Shown one piece after another: positions 38,487 to 48,300 of a stretch of DNA of 64,000 bases. This DNA is from JANXYW01 sp031400455 (lineage in GTDB: Bacteria; Chloroflexota; Dehalococcoidia; DSTF01; JACRBR01), in the NCBI GenBank assembly GCA_031400455.1, contig JANNPX010000024.1:91345-155344 (forward strand), written 5' to 3'. The position numbers and the translations under genes were made by a program. How positions within the stretch are numbered: the first letter of the stretch is position 1; the number at the start of each line of letters is the position of its first letter. The notes below the pieces were generated by a model. It was not told the origin of the DNA. It saw only the letters and a program-made list of their open reading frames with translations, and ran no database searches.

Positions 38487-41431
38487 CGCGCTTCGACGGC
38501 GACGACCGCGGGCCGCTGGGGCCGCCGCCGATCGCATTTCGCTTTCCGGAGGGTGGCGGCCGCATGCCCCGGATTGGGCGCGCGCTGCCGTTCATTATCG
38601 TCGGCGCGGTGCTGATCACGCTGTTCGTCATCGCGAACATCGGCAAGGATCTGTACGCCGAACTCCTCTGGTTCGACAGCGTCGGCTATCGCTCCGTGTA
38701 CACCACCCGGATCACGACGCGCATCTGGCTGTTCTTCCTCGGCGCCGGCGCCTTTCTCCTGCTCGCTGTGCCGAGCATTCTCGCCGCGCGGCGCCTCGCG
38801 CCTTCGGCCGACGACCCGGACTTCGAGGTGAGCTACGAGCTGCGCGAGCTGCTGGCGGAGCTGCAGTCGCCCGGCGTGCAGCGTCTCGCGCTCGGCGTGA
38901 TGCTGTTGATTACGGCCGGCGTGGCGTTGCTTTTCGGATCGAACACGGCCGGACACTGGGACCAGGTGCTGCTGTTCCAGAACGCGCAGGACTTCGGTGT
39001 GAGCGATCCGCAGTTTGATCGCGACCTCGGGTTCTACGTCTTCAAGCTGCCGATGTACCAGTTCGCGCTCAACTGGCTGCTCGCGGCGTTCGTGATCACG
39101 CTGATCGGCACGCTGGGCGTGTATGCCTTCCGCGCGGTGCTCTACGGCTTCCGCGTCGATGCGCCGCGCCCGATCGCGCGCCACATCTTCAGCGTCGACG
39201 TCCCGCGCGGGATCAAGGTGCATATCTCGCTGCTGCTGGTCGGCCTGCTGTTCATCTTCATCGCGCGCTACTACCTCAGCACGTTCAGCCTCGTGTACTC
39301 GACGCAAGGCGTCGACCTGGGCGCGTTCTATACGGACATTCACGCCAATCTGCCGATCACCTACGTCAAGATGGCAGTCGCGGCGGTCGTCGCCGTACTG
39401 GTTGTCGGCGGCATCTTCCGCGCGGGGCTGCTTCTGCCGATCGGCGGGCTCATCGTCTGGATCGTCGTGTCGATTGCCGGTGCGGTGTATCCGGCGATCA
39501 TCCAGAACTTCATCGTGCAGCCGAACGAAGTGTCGAAGGAAGAGCAGTACCTGGCGCGGAACATCGAGATGACGCGCTACGCCTACGGCCTCGACAAGAT
39601 CGACGAGAAGCAGTTCCCGGCGAGCCAACAGGCGACAGCGGCAGAAGTCGCCGAGAACCAGGACACGATCGACAACGTGCGGCTCTGGGATCCGGAGCCG
39701 CTGCGTGCGGGGCTTCGCCAGATCCAGACGATCCGCCCGCTGTTCGACTTTATCGATGTCGATGTCGACCGCTACACGATCGACGGCAAGGTGCGGCAGG
39801 TAATGCTGAGCGCCCGCGAGCTGGACTCGAACAAGCTGCCCGTCGACGCACAGACGTGGGTGAACAGCCGCCTGCAGTTCACCCACGGCTACGGATACAC
39901 GGTCGCTGCTGTCAACGAAGCGGAGCCTGACGGCGGGCCGAAGCTCATCGTCAGCGACATCCCGCTGAAAGGTCCGATCACCACGGACCGTCCGGAGGTG
40001 TACTTCGGCGAGCAGGCCGACCACTACATCATCGTCGGCGGCAAAGAGCCGGAATTCACGCCCGCGAGCGGCGACGAGAACGTCCAGACGAAGTTTGAGG
40101 GTGGCGGCGGCATCGAGATTAACAGCCTGCTGCGCAAGGCCGTCTACGCATGGAAGTTCGGCGACCGCAACATCCTGATCTCGGGTGCACTGAGCGACGA
40201 CAGCCGGCTGATCTACCGGCGGAACATTCAGCAACGCATCCGCGAGATGGCGCCGTTCCTGCGGCTCGATGCGGATCCCTACGTCGTGATCGACGAAGGG
40301 AACATGTACTGGATGCAGGACGCGTACACGTCGACTGACCTCATCCCGTACTCGCACCGCACGGGCAGCCTCAACTACATCCGGAACAGCGTGAAGGTCG
40401 TCGTCAACGCCTACTCCGGCGAGACAAACTTCTACATCACGCAGCCCGATGAGCCGCTGATCAAGGCGTACTCAGCGATCTTCCCCGATCTGTTCCAGCC
40501 GCTCGACCAGATGCCGGCGACGCTGCAGGCGCACATCCGATACCCGGAGGATCTGTTCCGCATCCAGACGCAGGTCTACCTTCGGTACCACATCCAGGAT
40601 GCGCGCCAGTTCTATCAGAAGGAAGACCAGTGGGACATCCCCACCGAGACGTTCGGCAGCACCGAGCAGCCCGTCCGGCCGTACTACGTGATTGCGCGCG
40701 TGCCCGGCGAGACAACTGAAGAGTTCATGTTGATCCTGCCGTTCGTGCCGCTGAACCGCACCAACGCGATCGCCTGGCTCGCCGCGCGCTCCGACGGCGA
40801 GAATTACGGGAAGCTCGTCTCCTTCCGCTTCCCTTCCACGCTGAGCGTGCCCGGGCCCACGCAGGTGGAGCGGCGCATCGATTCCGATGGCCGCGTGTCG
40901 CAGCAACTGACGCTCTGGAATCAGTCCGGGTCGCGCGTCATCCGCGGCAACCTGCTGATGATCCCGATCGGGAACGCGAACCTGTTCTTCGAGCCGCTGT
41001 ACCTCTCGGCGTCGTCCGCCGGCGGCAACGAGTTGCCGCAGCTCAAGCGCGTCGTGGTCGTGAACGGCGATACGATCGCCATGGAGCCGACGCTCGCCCG
41101 CGCGATGGATGTGATCTTCGGCCGCGCTGCGCCATCCGGACTCGACAGCACGGGCGCGAGCGTCGCGTCGCCCACGCCAGCCGCCGGAGCCACCTCGCAG
41201 CCCGCGACACCGCAGGCGACACCACAGGAAACGCCCGCATCCGCCGCGACGAGCGTCGCGCCATCGGGCGACATCGCAACGCTGGTCGCGCAACTCGGCG
41301 AGTCGTACACACGCGCAGATGCGCTGCTCCGCAACGGCGACTTCGCCGGCTACGGCGCAGAACTCGCGCGCCAGAAGCAGCTCCTCGACCAGCTCCAACT
41401 GCTCGTCGGCACGCCAGTGGCGCAGCCGTAG
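38483..41431 (+). CDS. UPF0182 (COG1615) large membrane protein
   Basis: A 982-aa protein with about seven TM helices in the first 330 residues and a long extracytoplasmic part. Landmarks: LLWFDSVGYRSVYTTR (residues ~60-75), QNAQDFGVSDPQFDRDLGFYVFKLP, and in the soluble domain VVIDEGNMYWMQDAYTSTDLIPYS and NYIRNSVKVVVNAYSGETNFY, all characteristic of UPF0182. The C-terminus has an Ala/Thr/Pro linker then a helical tail (LARQKQLLDQLQLLVG). Function is not established in the family; distribution is mainly Actinobacteria, Cyanobacteria and Chloroflexota. GTG 38483 is chosen for the coupled overlap. Confidence 0.9.
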   Translation: MTRFDGDDRGPLGPPPIAFRFPEGGGRMPRIGRALPFIIVGAVLITLFVIANIGKDLYAELLWFDSVGYRSVYTTRITTRIWLFFLGAGAFLLLAVPSILAARRLAPSADDPDFEVSYELRELLAELQSPGVQRLALGVMLLITAGVALLFGSNTAGHWDQVLLFQNAQDFGVSDPQFDRDLGFYVFKLPMYQFALNWLLAAFVITLIGTLGVYAFRAVLYGFRVDAPRPIARHIFSVDVPRGIKVHISLLLVGLLFIFIARYYLSTFSLVYSTQGVDLGAFYTDIHANLPITYVKMAVAAVVAVLVVGGIFRAGLLLPIGGLIVWIVVSIAGAVYPAIIQNFIVQPNEVSKEEQYLARNIEMTRYAYGLDKIDEKQFPASQQATAAEVAENQDTIDNVRLWDPEPLRAGLRQIQTIRPLFDFIDVDVDRYTIDGKVRQVMLSARELDSNKLPVDAQTWVNSRLQFTHGYGYTVAAVNEAEPDGGPKLIVSDIPLKGPITTDRPEVYFGEQADHYIIVGGKEPEFTPASGDENVQTKFEGGGGIEINSLLRKAVYAWKFGDRNILISGALSDDSRLIYRRNIQQRIREMAPFLRLDADPYVVIDEGNMYWMQDAYTSTDLIPYSHRTGSLNYIRNSVKVVVNAYSGETNFYITQPDEPLIKAYSAIFPDLFQPLDQMPATLQAHIRYPEDLFRIQTQVYLRYHIQDARQFYQKEDQWDIPTETFGSTEQPVRPYYVIARVPGETTEEFMLILPFVPLNRTNAIAWLAARSDGENYGKLVSFRFPSTLSVPGPTQVERRIDSDGRVSQQLTLWNQSGSRVIRGNLLMIPIGNANLFFEPLYLSASSAGGNELPQLKRVVVVNGDTIAMEPTLARAMDVIFGRAAPSGLDSTGASVASPTPAAGATSQPATPQATPQETPASAATSVAPSGDIATLVAQLGESYTRADALLRNGDFAGYGAELARQKQLLDQLQLLVGTPVAQP

Positions 41432-41521
41432 GGCGTCCGTCACCTCGCCCGGCACAATTGCGTGCGCCAGGATCGGTGCATACTCAGCGAGCGGGAGTAG
41501 CGCGGCGCCCACGCGCGTCGG

Positions 41522-42226
41522 TCAGTTCGCGTGCTCGCGCGAGCTTGTCGGTTCGGCTTCTCTGAGGTGACCGTCCTCGAGCCAGAAGATGCGGTCCGCC
41601 GCCTCCTGCGCCCGAGCGTCATGAGTGACCAGAAGGACGCTCCGTTCGAGGTCACCCGTGATTCCCCGGAGCATCGTCAGCAGGTCCATCGCGCGTTTGT
41701 GATCGAGGCTGGCGGTTGGCTCATCCGCGAGAATGAGCTTGCCGTCGTTGGCGAGTGCCCGGGCGATGGCGACCCGCTGGCGCTCTCCGCCGCTCAGGCG
41801 CTTCGGCAGTTCGTGAGATCTGTTGGTCATGTCGACGAGCGACAACAGTTGCCGCGCACGCTCGCGCGAGTGCCGGCCGTTGTGCCCGGAGAGCTGGAGT
41901 GCGTACTCAACGTTCTCGGCTGCGGTGAGCGCATCGAGCAGGTTGAAGCTCTGGAACACGAAGCCGATCTGGCGGCGGCGCACTGCGCCGAGCTCGGTTT
42001 GCGACAAGTTCTGGATCTCGACACCACCCACCTCTACGACGCCAGATGTCGGCCGCTGCAGCGCGCCCGCGATCGTGAGCAGAGTTGTCTTGCCTGAACC
42101 AGATGGTCCCATCACCGCAACCACTTCTCGCGGCGCGATCTCCAGATTGACGCCATCGAGCGGGCGCACCTGGCCAAGCCCGGAGCCGAAGGTCTTGGTC
42201 ACATTTGAGAGTCTGAGCAGTGCCAT
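41522..42226 (-). CDS. ABC transporter ATP-binding protein (MacB/LolD type)
   Basis: A 234-aa ATPase: Walker A GPSGSGKTT near residues 40-48, Q-loop region VFQSFNLLDALTAAENVEYAL, ABC signature LSGGERQRVAIARAL, Walker B LILADEPTASLD and the H-loop VTHDARA. FQSFNLLDALTAAENV is typical of MacB/LolD/FtsE-like mechanotransmission transporters. It pairs with the permease gene whose stop is 6 bases upstream. Likely role: extrusion or lipoprotein/peptide handling driven from the cytoplasm. Confidence 0.93.
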   Translation of the reverse strand: MALLRLSNVTKTFGSGLGQVRPLDGVNLEIAPREVVAVMGPSGSGKTTLLTIAGALQRPTSGVVEVGGVEIQNLSQTELGAVRRRQIGFVFQSFNLLDALTAAENVEYALQLSGHNGRHSRERARQLLSLVDMTNRSHELPKRLSGGERQRVAIARALANDGKLILADEPTASLDHKRAMDLLTMLRGITGDLERSVLLVTHDARAQEAADRIFWLEDGHLREAEPTSSREHAN

Positions 42227-42232
42227 ACTCGC

Positions 42233-43333
42233 CTACGCCTTGAACACGACGAGCGGATCGACGCGCATCACGCGTTGTACCGGCAAGAGCGCAGCCACGA
42301 GACTCATGGCGGTGACGCCGACGAGCACGATGACCGCGTCTTGCCATCGGATCAGCGTGACGAATTGCGGCACGAGACGCTCGGCGAATCGACTGGCGAC
42401 AAGCACGCCGGCCTCCCCGAGCGCGAATCCGATCAGGCCGCAGAGGAGACTCTGTTCAACGACGGCAATCGCCAGGAACTTGTTGGGCGTGCCCAGTGCC
42501 TTCATCACGCCGAACTCGCGTTCTTTCTCGAGCGTCGCGGTGTAGATCGTCAGGCCGACAACGACGGCTCCGACCACGAAGACGAGCACAAGAACCACCG
42601 AAAGGATCGGCAGCATGCTGCGCTGCAGCACCTTTCGGCTCATGCTCGCGTAGGTGCGCGATGGAAACGCGGTGACGCCGTCGACGCTGCTGCTGATGGC
42701 TGCCGATACTTCAACATCGCGTCCCGGTTCGGTCTGTACGAGGCCGAACCCTTCCACGCCATCCAGCCCGACGAGTCGTCGGGCCTCGTCTTTGGAGACG
42801 AAGGACAGTTGATATATGACGTTGTTGCCGCCCGTGGAGATCCCGATGATGTGGAAGGGACGGTCGCCGACCGTGACGGTTTCGCCCAGATCGAACCCCG
42901 CGGTTCGTGCGAGGACATCGTCGATGACGATTTCTCCCGCTCCGGGTGTGCCGCTCCCTTCCGCGATATCGATCGGCCCTCCGATGCCGCCCTCATCGAA
43001 CCCGAGCACGTACGAGTCATACGACGTGCCGCCGCTGCTGATCTTCAGCGATCGTCCGAGCATGCTGCTGACGCGAACAACGCCGGGCACCTTGCGCACC
43101 TCGTCCAGCTTGGCATCCGCGAAGAACGACGCGGAGAAGAAGCTTTCATTGCCGCGCTGCACGACCCACACATCGGCCGGCACGTCCTGGACGTACGAGG
43201 CGATCCGCTCGTTCCATCCGCTGTAGAGCGCCAGCATGAATGCAAGCAGCATGGCGGCCACTGCCACCCCGGCTACAGAGAAGCCGAACCGCCCCTTTTG
43301 GGACCAGAGGTTCTTCCAGGCGATGGTCAGCAT
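42233..43333 (-). CDS. ABC transporter permease (MacB/FtsX-like)
   Basis: A 366-aa permease: N-terminal TM (FGFSVAGVAVAAMLLAFML), a periplasm-facing MacB_PCD-like domain of about 200 residues, and three C-terminal TM helices of the FtsX fold (SVVLVLVFVVGAVVVGLTIYT, IAVVEQSLLCGLIGFALGEA, VLVGVTAMSLVAALLPV). EREFGVMKALGTPNKFL is the conserved coupling region that contacts the ATPase. A hairpin-forming inverted repeat GGTGGAGC/GCTCCACC at 43361-43389 lies in its 5' region. No membrane fusion protein gene is adjacent. Confidence 0.9.
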   Translation of the reverse strand: MLTIAWKNLWSQKGRFGFSVAGVAVAAMLLAFMLALYSGWNERIASYVQDVPADVWVVQRGNESFFSASFFADAKLDEVRKVPGVVRVSSMLGRSLKISSGGTSYDSYVLGFDEGGIGGPIDIAEGSGTPGAGEIVIDDVLARTAGFDLGETVTVGDRPFHIIGISTGGNNVIYQLSFVSKDEARRLVGLDGVEGFGLVQTEPGRDVEVSAAISSSVDGVTAFPSRTYASMSRKVLQRSMLPILSVVLVLVFVVGAVVVGLTIYTATLEKEREFGVMKALGTPNKFLAIAVVEQSLLCGLIGFALGEAGVLVASRFAERLVPQFVTLIRWQDAVIVLVGVTAMSLVAALLPVQRVMRVDPLVVFKA

Positions 43334-43360
43334 GAGGTTCCGTTCATCGCGCTAATCCCA

Positions 43361-43389
43361 GGTGGAGCGAGAGCCCGGGAGGCTCCACC
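43361..43389 (-). promoter_or_regulatory. Inverted repeat in the divergent region ahead of the ABC permease
   Basis: GGTGGAGC (43361-43368) and GCTCCACC (43382-43389) form an 8-bp perfect stem with a 13-base loop, 28 bases upstream of the permease start. The 12-mer CCCAGGTGGAGC that includes the left arm occurs again at 43561-43572, next to the start of the divergent CNBD gene, so it could be a shared regulator site. Confidence 0.35.
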
Positions 43390-43509
43390 AGTGACGCGAG
43401 CATAGGCTCCATCGCACGGCGTGTCAACGTGGCTCTTCGTGACAACCGCCCGCTCCGTCCGCGCCTGTCTTGGCGGCCTGGCGTGCCCGACGGGTCGTCG
43501 TTTCGGGGG

Positions 43510-43515
43510 TATACT
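43510..43515 (+). promoter_or_regulatory. -10 box TATACT ahead of the CNBD gene
   Basis: TATACT lies 50 bases before GTG 43566, on the strand of the CNBD gene. No -35 element stands out. Confidence 0.35.
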
Positions 43516-43565
43516 CGTCGCATCGACCGGCGGTTCTGCGCAGCCGTCGTCGTCATCAAGCCCAG

Positions 43566-44009
43566 GTGGAGCCATTGCCACACGAAGATGTACTTGGAGC
43601 CGCGCCGCTCTTCTCCCAGTTGAGCCGTAAGTCGCTCGCGCGCCTCGGTCGTGCAGCGGTCGAGCGAAAGTTCGCGCAGGGCGAAGTGATCGTCCGTGAG
43701 GGGGAGGCGGCCGCGGCCTTCTTCATGATCACGAAGGGGAGGGTCGCAGTCGTGCGCGGCGAGGGAGCGAAGCGGTCCGACGTGTTCAACGAAATTGGTG
43801 CAGGCGGCTTCTTCGGTGAGATGTCACTGCTCGATGGGGCGCCACGTATGGCGAGCATCAAGGCACTCGAAGATACGGAGTGTCTCGTGCTGTCACGGTG
43901 GGACTTTATGGCGGAGCTCCGCACGACGCCGGAGATCGCCGTGGCGATGTTGCCGATTCTCAGCCAACGCGTGCGTGATCTCGACGCACGGCTGGGAGAG
44001 CGCGACTAA
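43566..44009 (+). CDS. Stand-alone cyclic nucleotide-binding domain protein
   Basis: A 147-aa protein from GTG 43566 (TTG 43575 possible). It is a single CNBD: LFSQLSRKSLARLGRAAVERKFAQGEVIVREGEAAAAFFMITKGRVAVV, quoted by landmarks LFSQLS, GEVIVREGE and FFMITKGRVAV, then GAGGFFGEMSLLDGAPRMASIKA, which contains the phosphate-binding cassette (GEMSLLDGAPRMAS). The cassette keeps the Glu and Arg that bind the cyclic phosphate. There is no HTH or effector domain, so it may work as a subunit or decoy. It precedes a CRP/FNR regulator gene on the same strand. Confidence 0.8.
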   Translation: MEPLPHEDVLGAAPLFSQLSRKSLARLGRAAVERKFAQGEVIVREGEAAAAFFMITKGRVAVVRGEGAKRSDVFNEIGAGGFFGEMSLLDGAPRMASIKALEDTECLVLSRWDFMAELRTTPEIAVAMLPILSQRVRDLDARLGERD

Positions 44010-44067
44010 ACCCATTCCCGCGATGGCAGATGCGCGTCCCGCTCTCAGCCTCCGAACGCGGGGCAGG

Positions 44068-44883
44068 ATGAGCGGGTCGAAGCGTGCCGGCGAAGAACTG
44101 CGCGTCTTCTCGCCCCGCCGCACTCGCTCTCGCATCCCGCCGATCGTGTACCCTCCGCAGGCCACGTACCTCGAAGGGAGCGCGATCATCACCATCCCCG
44201 ACTCCGATGTCTCAGCCATGCTCGGCGATGCGACGATCTTCCGCGGTCTCGGCGGTGCGGATCGCGATGAGCTGGCCCGTCGGATGGTGCCGCGTACGTT
44301 CGCCCGCGGTCACGTCATCTTCCATCGCGACGATGCTGCGGGCTCGCTGCACCTGGTGCGAAGCGGCTCCGTGCAGGTGACGCTCGAGACCGAAGACGGG
44401 AAGGAGACCGTGCTCGCGCTGTTTGGGCCGGGCGCCTGCTTCGGCGAGATCGCCGCGCTCGACGGCGCCGGCCGCTCCGCTACCGTCATCGCCGCCGAGC
44501 CCACGACGACGCTCGCTCTCTCGCGTGAAGACCTGATGGCCTTTATCCACGAGCGCCCCGACTTCGCGCTCCAGCTCATCAGCCTGCTGGCCTCGCGGCT
44601 GCGGCGCACCGACGCTCGTCTCGAAGATGCGTACTTCCTCGATCTCGACGGGCGGCTTGCGCGCTGCCTCGTCGGTCTGGCCGAGGAGCGCGGCGAGTCG
44701 ATAGCAGACGGCATCCGCATTCCGCCGCTGTCGCAGAGCGATCTAGCCGCGATGCTGGGCTCGACGCGCGTCAGCGTCAACAAGCTTTTGGGTGCCTATC
44801 AGGACGCGGGGCTCATCGCGATGCACAGCGACGGCATCGTCATCGGCGACATGGATCGCCTGCGTCACCGGCTCGACCGCTGA
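44068..44883 (+). CDS. CRP/FNR-family transcription regulator
   Basis: Up to 271 aa. An N-terminal CNBD (LGDATIFRGLGGADRDELARRM, FHRDDAAGSLHLVRSGSVQV, and phosphate cassette FGEIAALDGAGRSATV) is followed by the long dimer helix and a winged HTH with LSQSDLAAMLGSTRVSVNKLLGAYQDAGLI. Start at ATG 44068 adds ~50 basic residues compared with ordinary CRP proteins; ATG 44218 would give the standard ~222 aa. The cassette keeps Glu and Arg, so cAMP or a similar ligand is likely. It lies directly upstream of two giant surface protein genes and a cyclase. Confidence 0.85.
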   Translation: MSGSKRAGEELRVFSPRRTRSRIPPIVYPPQATYLEGSAIITIPDSDVSAMLGDATIFRGLGGADRDELARRMVPRTFARGHVIFHRDDAAGSLHLVRSGSVQVTLETEDGKETVLALFGPGACFGEIAALDGAGRSATVIAAEPTTTLALSREDLMAFIHERPDFALQLISLLASRLRRTDARLEDAYFLDLDGRLARCLVGLAEERGESIADGIRIPPLSQSDLAAMLGSTRVSVNKLLGAYQDAGLIAMHSDGIVIGDMDRLRHRLDR

Positions 44884-45315
44884 CCGGCTGACAGTCCGAC
44901 GACGGCCGGCTCCCCGCGAAGAGACTCCACGTCGAATCGATCTCGCGATGCGCCGCTGGCCCGTTAGTTTCCGGTGCCGGTGTGTCGCACGATACAGACG
45001 GCGTGCGCCCGGCCGGGCGATACTGGAGCCCTGAACAGCGTGGCCGCACGGTCACGGACGCAGCAGAAAGGGAGCACGGCCATGACGTGTTCTACGCAGC
45101 ACCCAGAAGTCCGCCACTTGAGCGCCATCATCGTGCCGAACGAGCATTCTGTCAATACATCGGGCCTGAGCAAGTGTGGTAGGATAGCGGCACTAACGCG
45201 CTCCCCCGCGCACATCGAGGACGGCGCCATGAAAGCCACCCATGGCGGCCCGGATTTGGGGCATACCTGCCCGCCTCGTCTAGGCTCGAATGCTCACACC
45301 CGCCGGGGAGGCGCC
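44884..45315 (+). other. Intergenic region with promoter and long leader of surface gene A
   Basis: A 432-base stretch without a convincing gene. Its 3' half (from about 45164) is a near copy of the region upstream of surface gene B (from 50812): shared elements are GCCTGAGC, a -10-like TAGGAT/TACGAT, CGCTCCCCCGCGCACATCGAGGA split across two blocks, and the GGGGAGG ribosome site. An in-frame upstream ATG at 45229 exists in both copies, so the protein could start 29 codons earlier. Confidence 0.6.
45180..45185 (+). promoter_or_regulatory. -10 box TAGGAT for surface gene A (duplicated in gene B as TACGAT)
   Basis: TAGGAT lies in the conserved block AGTGTGGTAGGATAGCGGCAC; the same block in the gene B leader reads AGTGTGATACGATAGCCGCAC. 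Conservation of TA-x-GAT and the flanks in an otherwise diverged spacer supports promoter function. Confidence 0.45.
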
Positions 45316-48300
45316 ATGCACACCCGAACTACACGATCCCGACACCCATCGTCATTGCGCATCGCGCTCGCAATCGCCACAGCGGCGCTCGTCTCGATGA
45401 GCATCTTCGGCGCCGCGGACATCGCCGAGGCGTTGCCCTTCGGCGCGAAGACCGACTTCGCGACGGGCAGCCAGCCGCGGTCAGTCGCGATCGCCGACTT
45501 CGACGGGGACGGCAAACCGGATCTTGTGCTCGCCAACAACAGTGCCGCCACCGTGTCGATCCTGCTCGGCGCCGGCACAGGCAGCTTCGGCGCTAAGGCT
45601 GATTTTGCGACCGGCACCGGCCCGCTCTCGGTCGCCACGGGCGACTTCAACGGCGACGGCAACCCCGATCTCGCGGCCGCCAACAGCGATGTCGACACGG
45701 TATCGATCTTGCTCGGGACCGGCACAGGCAGCTTCGGCGCAAAGACCGACTTCGCCACCGGCGATAATCCGGAGTCGGTTACTGTCGGCGACGTCGACCG
45801 CGACGGGGACCCCGACGTGGCTGTCGCTAACGCAGGCGGCAGCACGGTGTCGGTCCTGCTGGGAACGGGCACGGGCAGCTTCGGCGCGAAGACCGACTTT
45901 GCGACCGGGTCCTATCCGGAGGCCGTGGCTCTCGGTGACTTCGACGGCGACGGGGATCCCGATCTCGCCACGGCGAACAACCTCGGTAACACCGTGTCGA
46001 TCCTGCTGGGAACCGGCACCGGCAGCTTCGGTGCGAAGACCGACTTCGCCACCGGAGTCGGTCCGCGGGCCGTGGCGATCGGGGACTTCAACACAGATGG
46101 GAATCCCGATGTGGCGCTGACCAATCTCACTGCCAGCACTGTGTCGGTGCTGCTGGGCACGGGGACCGGCAGCTTCGGCGCGAAGACCGACTTTACGACT
46201 GGCACCAGCCCTTACTCGGTGGCCGTCGGCGACTTCAACGAGGACGGCAAGCCTGACCTCGCGGTCGCCGATCTCGGCGCCGACAAGGTGTCCATCCTGC
46301 CGGGTACGGGTACGGGCAGCTTCGGAGCGAAGACCGACTTCACGACGGGTGGTAGCCCCATCTCCGTCGCCATCGGCGACGTCAACCTAGACGGGAAGCC
46401 CGACCTTGCGACTGCCAACACCGGCGCCGCCACCGTGTCGGTGCTGCTGGGCAGCGGCGTGGGCAGTAGCGGCACCTTCGGCGCGAAGACGGACTACGCG
46501 ACCGGCGTCTCTCCCTACTCTGCGGCCGTCGGCGACGTCAACGGTGACGGGAAGGCCGACCTCGCGACCGCCAACCTCAACGCCGACACCGTGTCAGTGT
46601 TGCTGGGCACCGGCACCGGCACCTTCGGCGCGAAGACCGATTTCGCTACGGGCGCCGATCCTTTCTCCGTGGCCATCGGCGACGTCAACAGGGACGGCAA
46701 TCCCGACCTCGCGGTCGCCAATAACCTCGACGACAACGTGTCAGTCCTGCTCGGCACCGGCACTGGCAGCTTCGGCGCGAAGACGGACTTCGGGGCCGGC
46801 AACGGACCATTGTCATTGCGCATCGGCGACTTCAATGGGGACGGGAACCCCGACCTCGTGGCCGCCAATAACCTCGGCGCCAGCGTGTCCATCTTGCTGG
46901 GCACGGGCACCGGCAGCTTCGGGGCGGCGACCAACTTCACAACGGACAACGGTCCTGATTCTGTGGCGATCGGCGATTTGAACGGGGACGGGAACTCCGA
47001 CCTAGCGACCGCCAACCTCAACGGAATCAGCGTGTCGATCTTGCTCGGCACGGGCACGGGCAGCTTCGGCGCGAAGACCGATTTCACGACCGGTACCCAG
47101 CCTCGTTCCGTGGCGATCAGCGACCTGAACGGAGACGGGAATCCCGACCTCGCCGTTACCAGTGGCAACACGGCCACAGTAGCGGTCTTGCTCGGCACCG
47201 GCACGGGCAGCTTCGGCGCGAAGACCGACTTCGCCACCGGTGCCTTCCCTCACTGGGTGGCTATTGGCGACGTCAACGGAGACGGGAAATCCGACCTCGC
47301 CGTCGCCAATCTCAGCGACGACACCGTGTCCATCCTGCTGGGCACGGGCACGGGCAGCTTCGGCGCGAAGACGGACTTCGCGACCGGCGACCAACCTAAC
47401 TCCGTGGCGATAAGCGACTTCAACGAGAACGGGCAGCCCGACCTGGCGGTCGCTAATGGCGGCTCCAGCACCGTGTCGATCCTGCTGCAAGCTTCGGGCG
47501 CGACCTTCACCGTGAACTCCAGCAACGACGTGAATGACGGCACGTGCAACGGCGCGCACTGCAGCCTGCGCGAAGCCATCATCGCCGCGAACGTGGCATC
47601 CACCCTCGACACGATCATATTCGCGATCGGCTCCGGCGTTGTCACGATCGCGCCGACGAGCGCGCTCCCCACGATCACGCAGCCGGTCATCATCGACGCG
47701 ACGACGCAGCCCGGCTACGTCAGCGGGGCGATCGTGGAGATTCGCGGCGACTCCGCCGGTGGCGGCGTTGACGGGCTGGCTGTCACGGCAGGGGGCAGCA
47801 CGATCAAGGGGTTCCTGATCAACCGCTTCGGCGGCCACGGCATCAAGCTGACCGGCTCGGGCGGAAACACGATCAAGACGTGCAACATCGGCCGCGATCT
47901 CACTGGTACCGTCCAGCCAAACGCAGGCGACGGGATCTTCGTCGGCACGGCGGGCAACTTCATCGGTGCCGGCATCACCGACGCGGAAGCGAACGTGATC
48001 TCCGGCAACCTGTCGAACGGCGTCGAGATCAGCGGCGTGGGCGCTAGCGCCAATATCGTCACGAACAACGCCATCGGCACCAACGGCGGGCTGGCGAATG
48101 TCGATCAGGGCAACACACTCGATGGTGTGCTCATCTCCGGCGCGCCGGGAAACATCGTGCACTACAACGTCATTTCGGGCAACGAGTCGGATGGCGTCGA
48201 GATCACCGGCGTGACCGCAAGCGCGAATATCGTGCGAGGCAACGCCATCGGCACGGACCGCTATGGCAATATCGATCTGGGGAATACGCAGCACGGCGTG

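Noticed and set aside
45160..45200. CRP operator at the surface gene promoters
   Set aside because: TGTG(A/G) half-sites are present, but the second half with proper spacing (TGTGA-N6-TCACA) is missing in both copies.
45186..45316. c-di-GMP or cobalamin riboswitch in the surface gene leaders
   Set aside because: A small stem is present but the conserved cores of these riboswitch classes (GGCAAACC/GACGCAAAGCC or the B12 box) are absent.
47002..48294. Long antisense frame inside surface gene A
   Set aside because: It is the complement of repetitive FG-GAP and beta-helix coding DNA; the repeats create open antisense frames.
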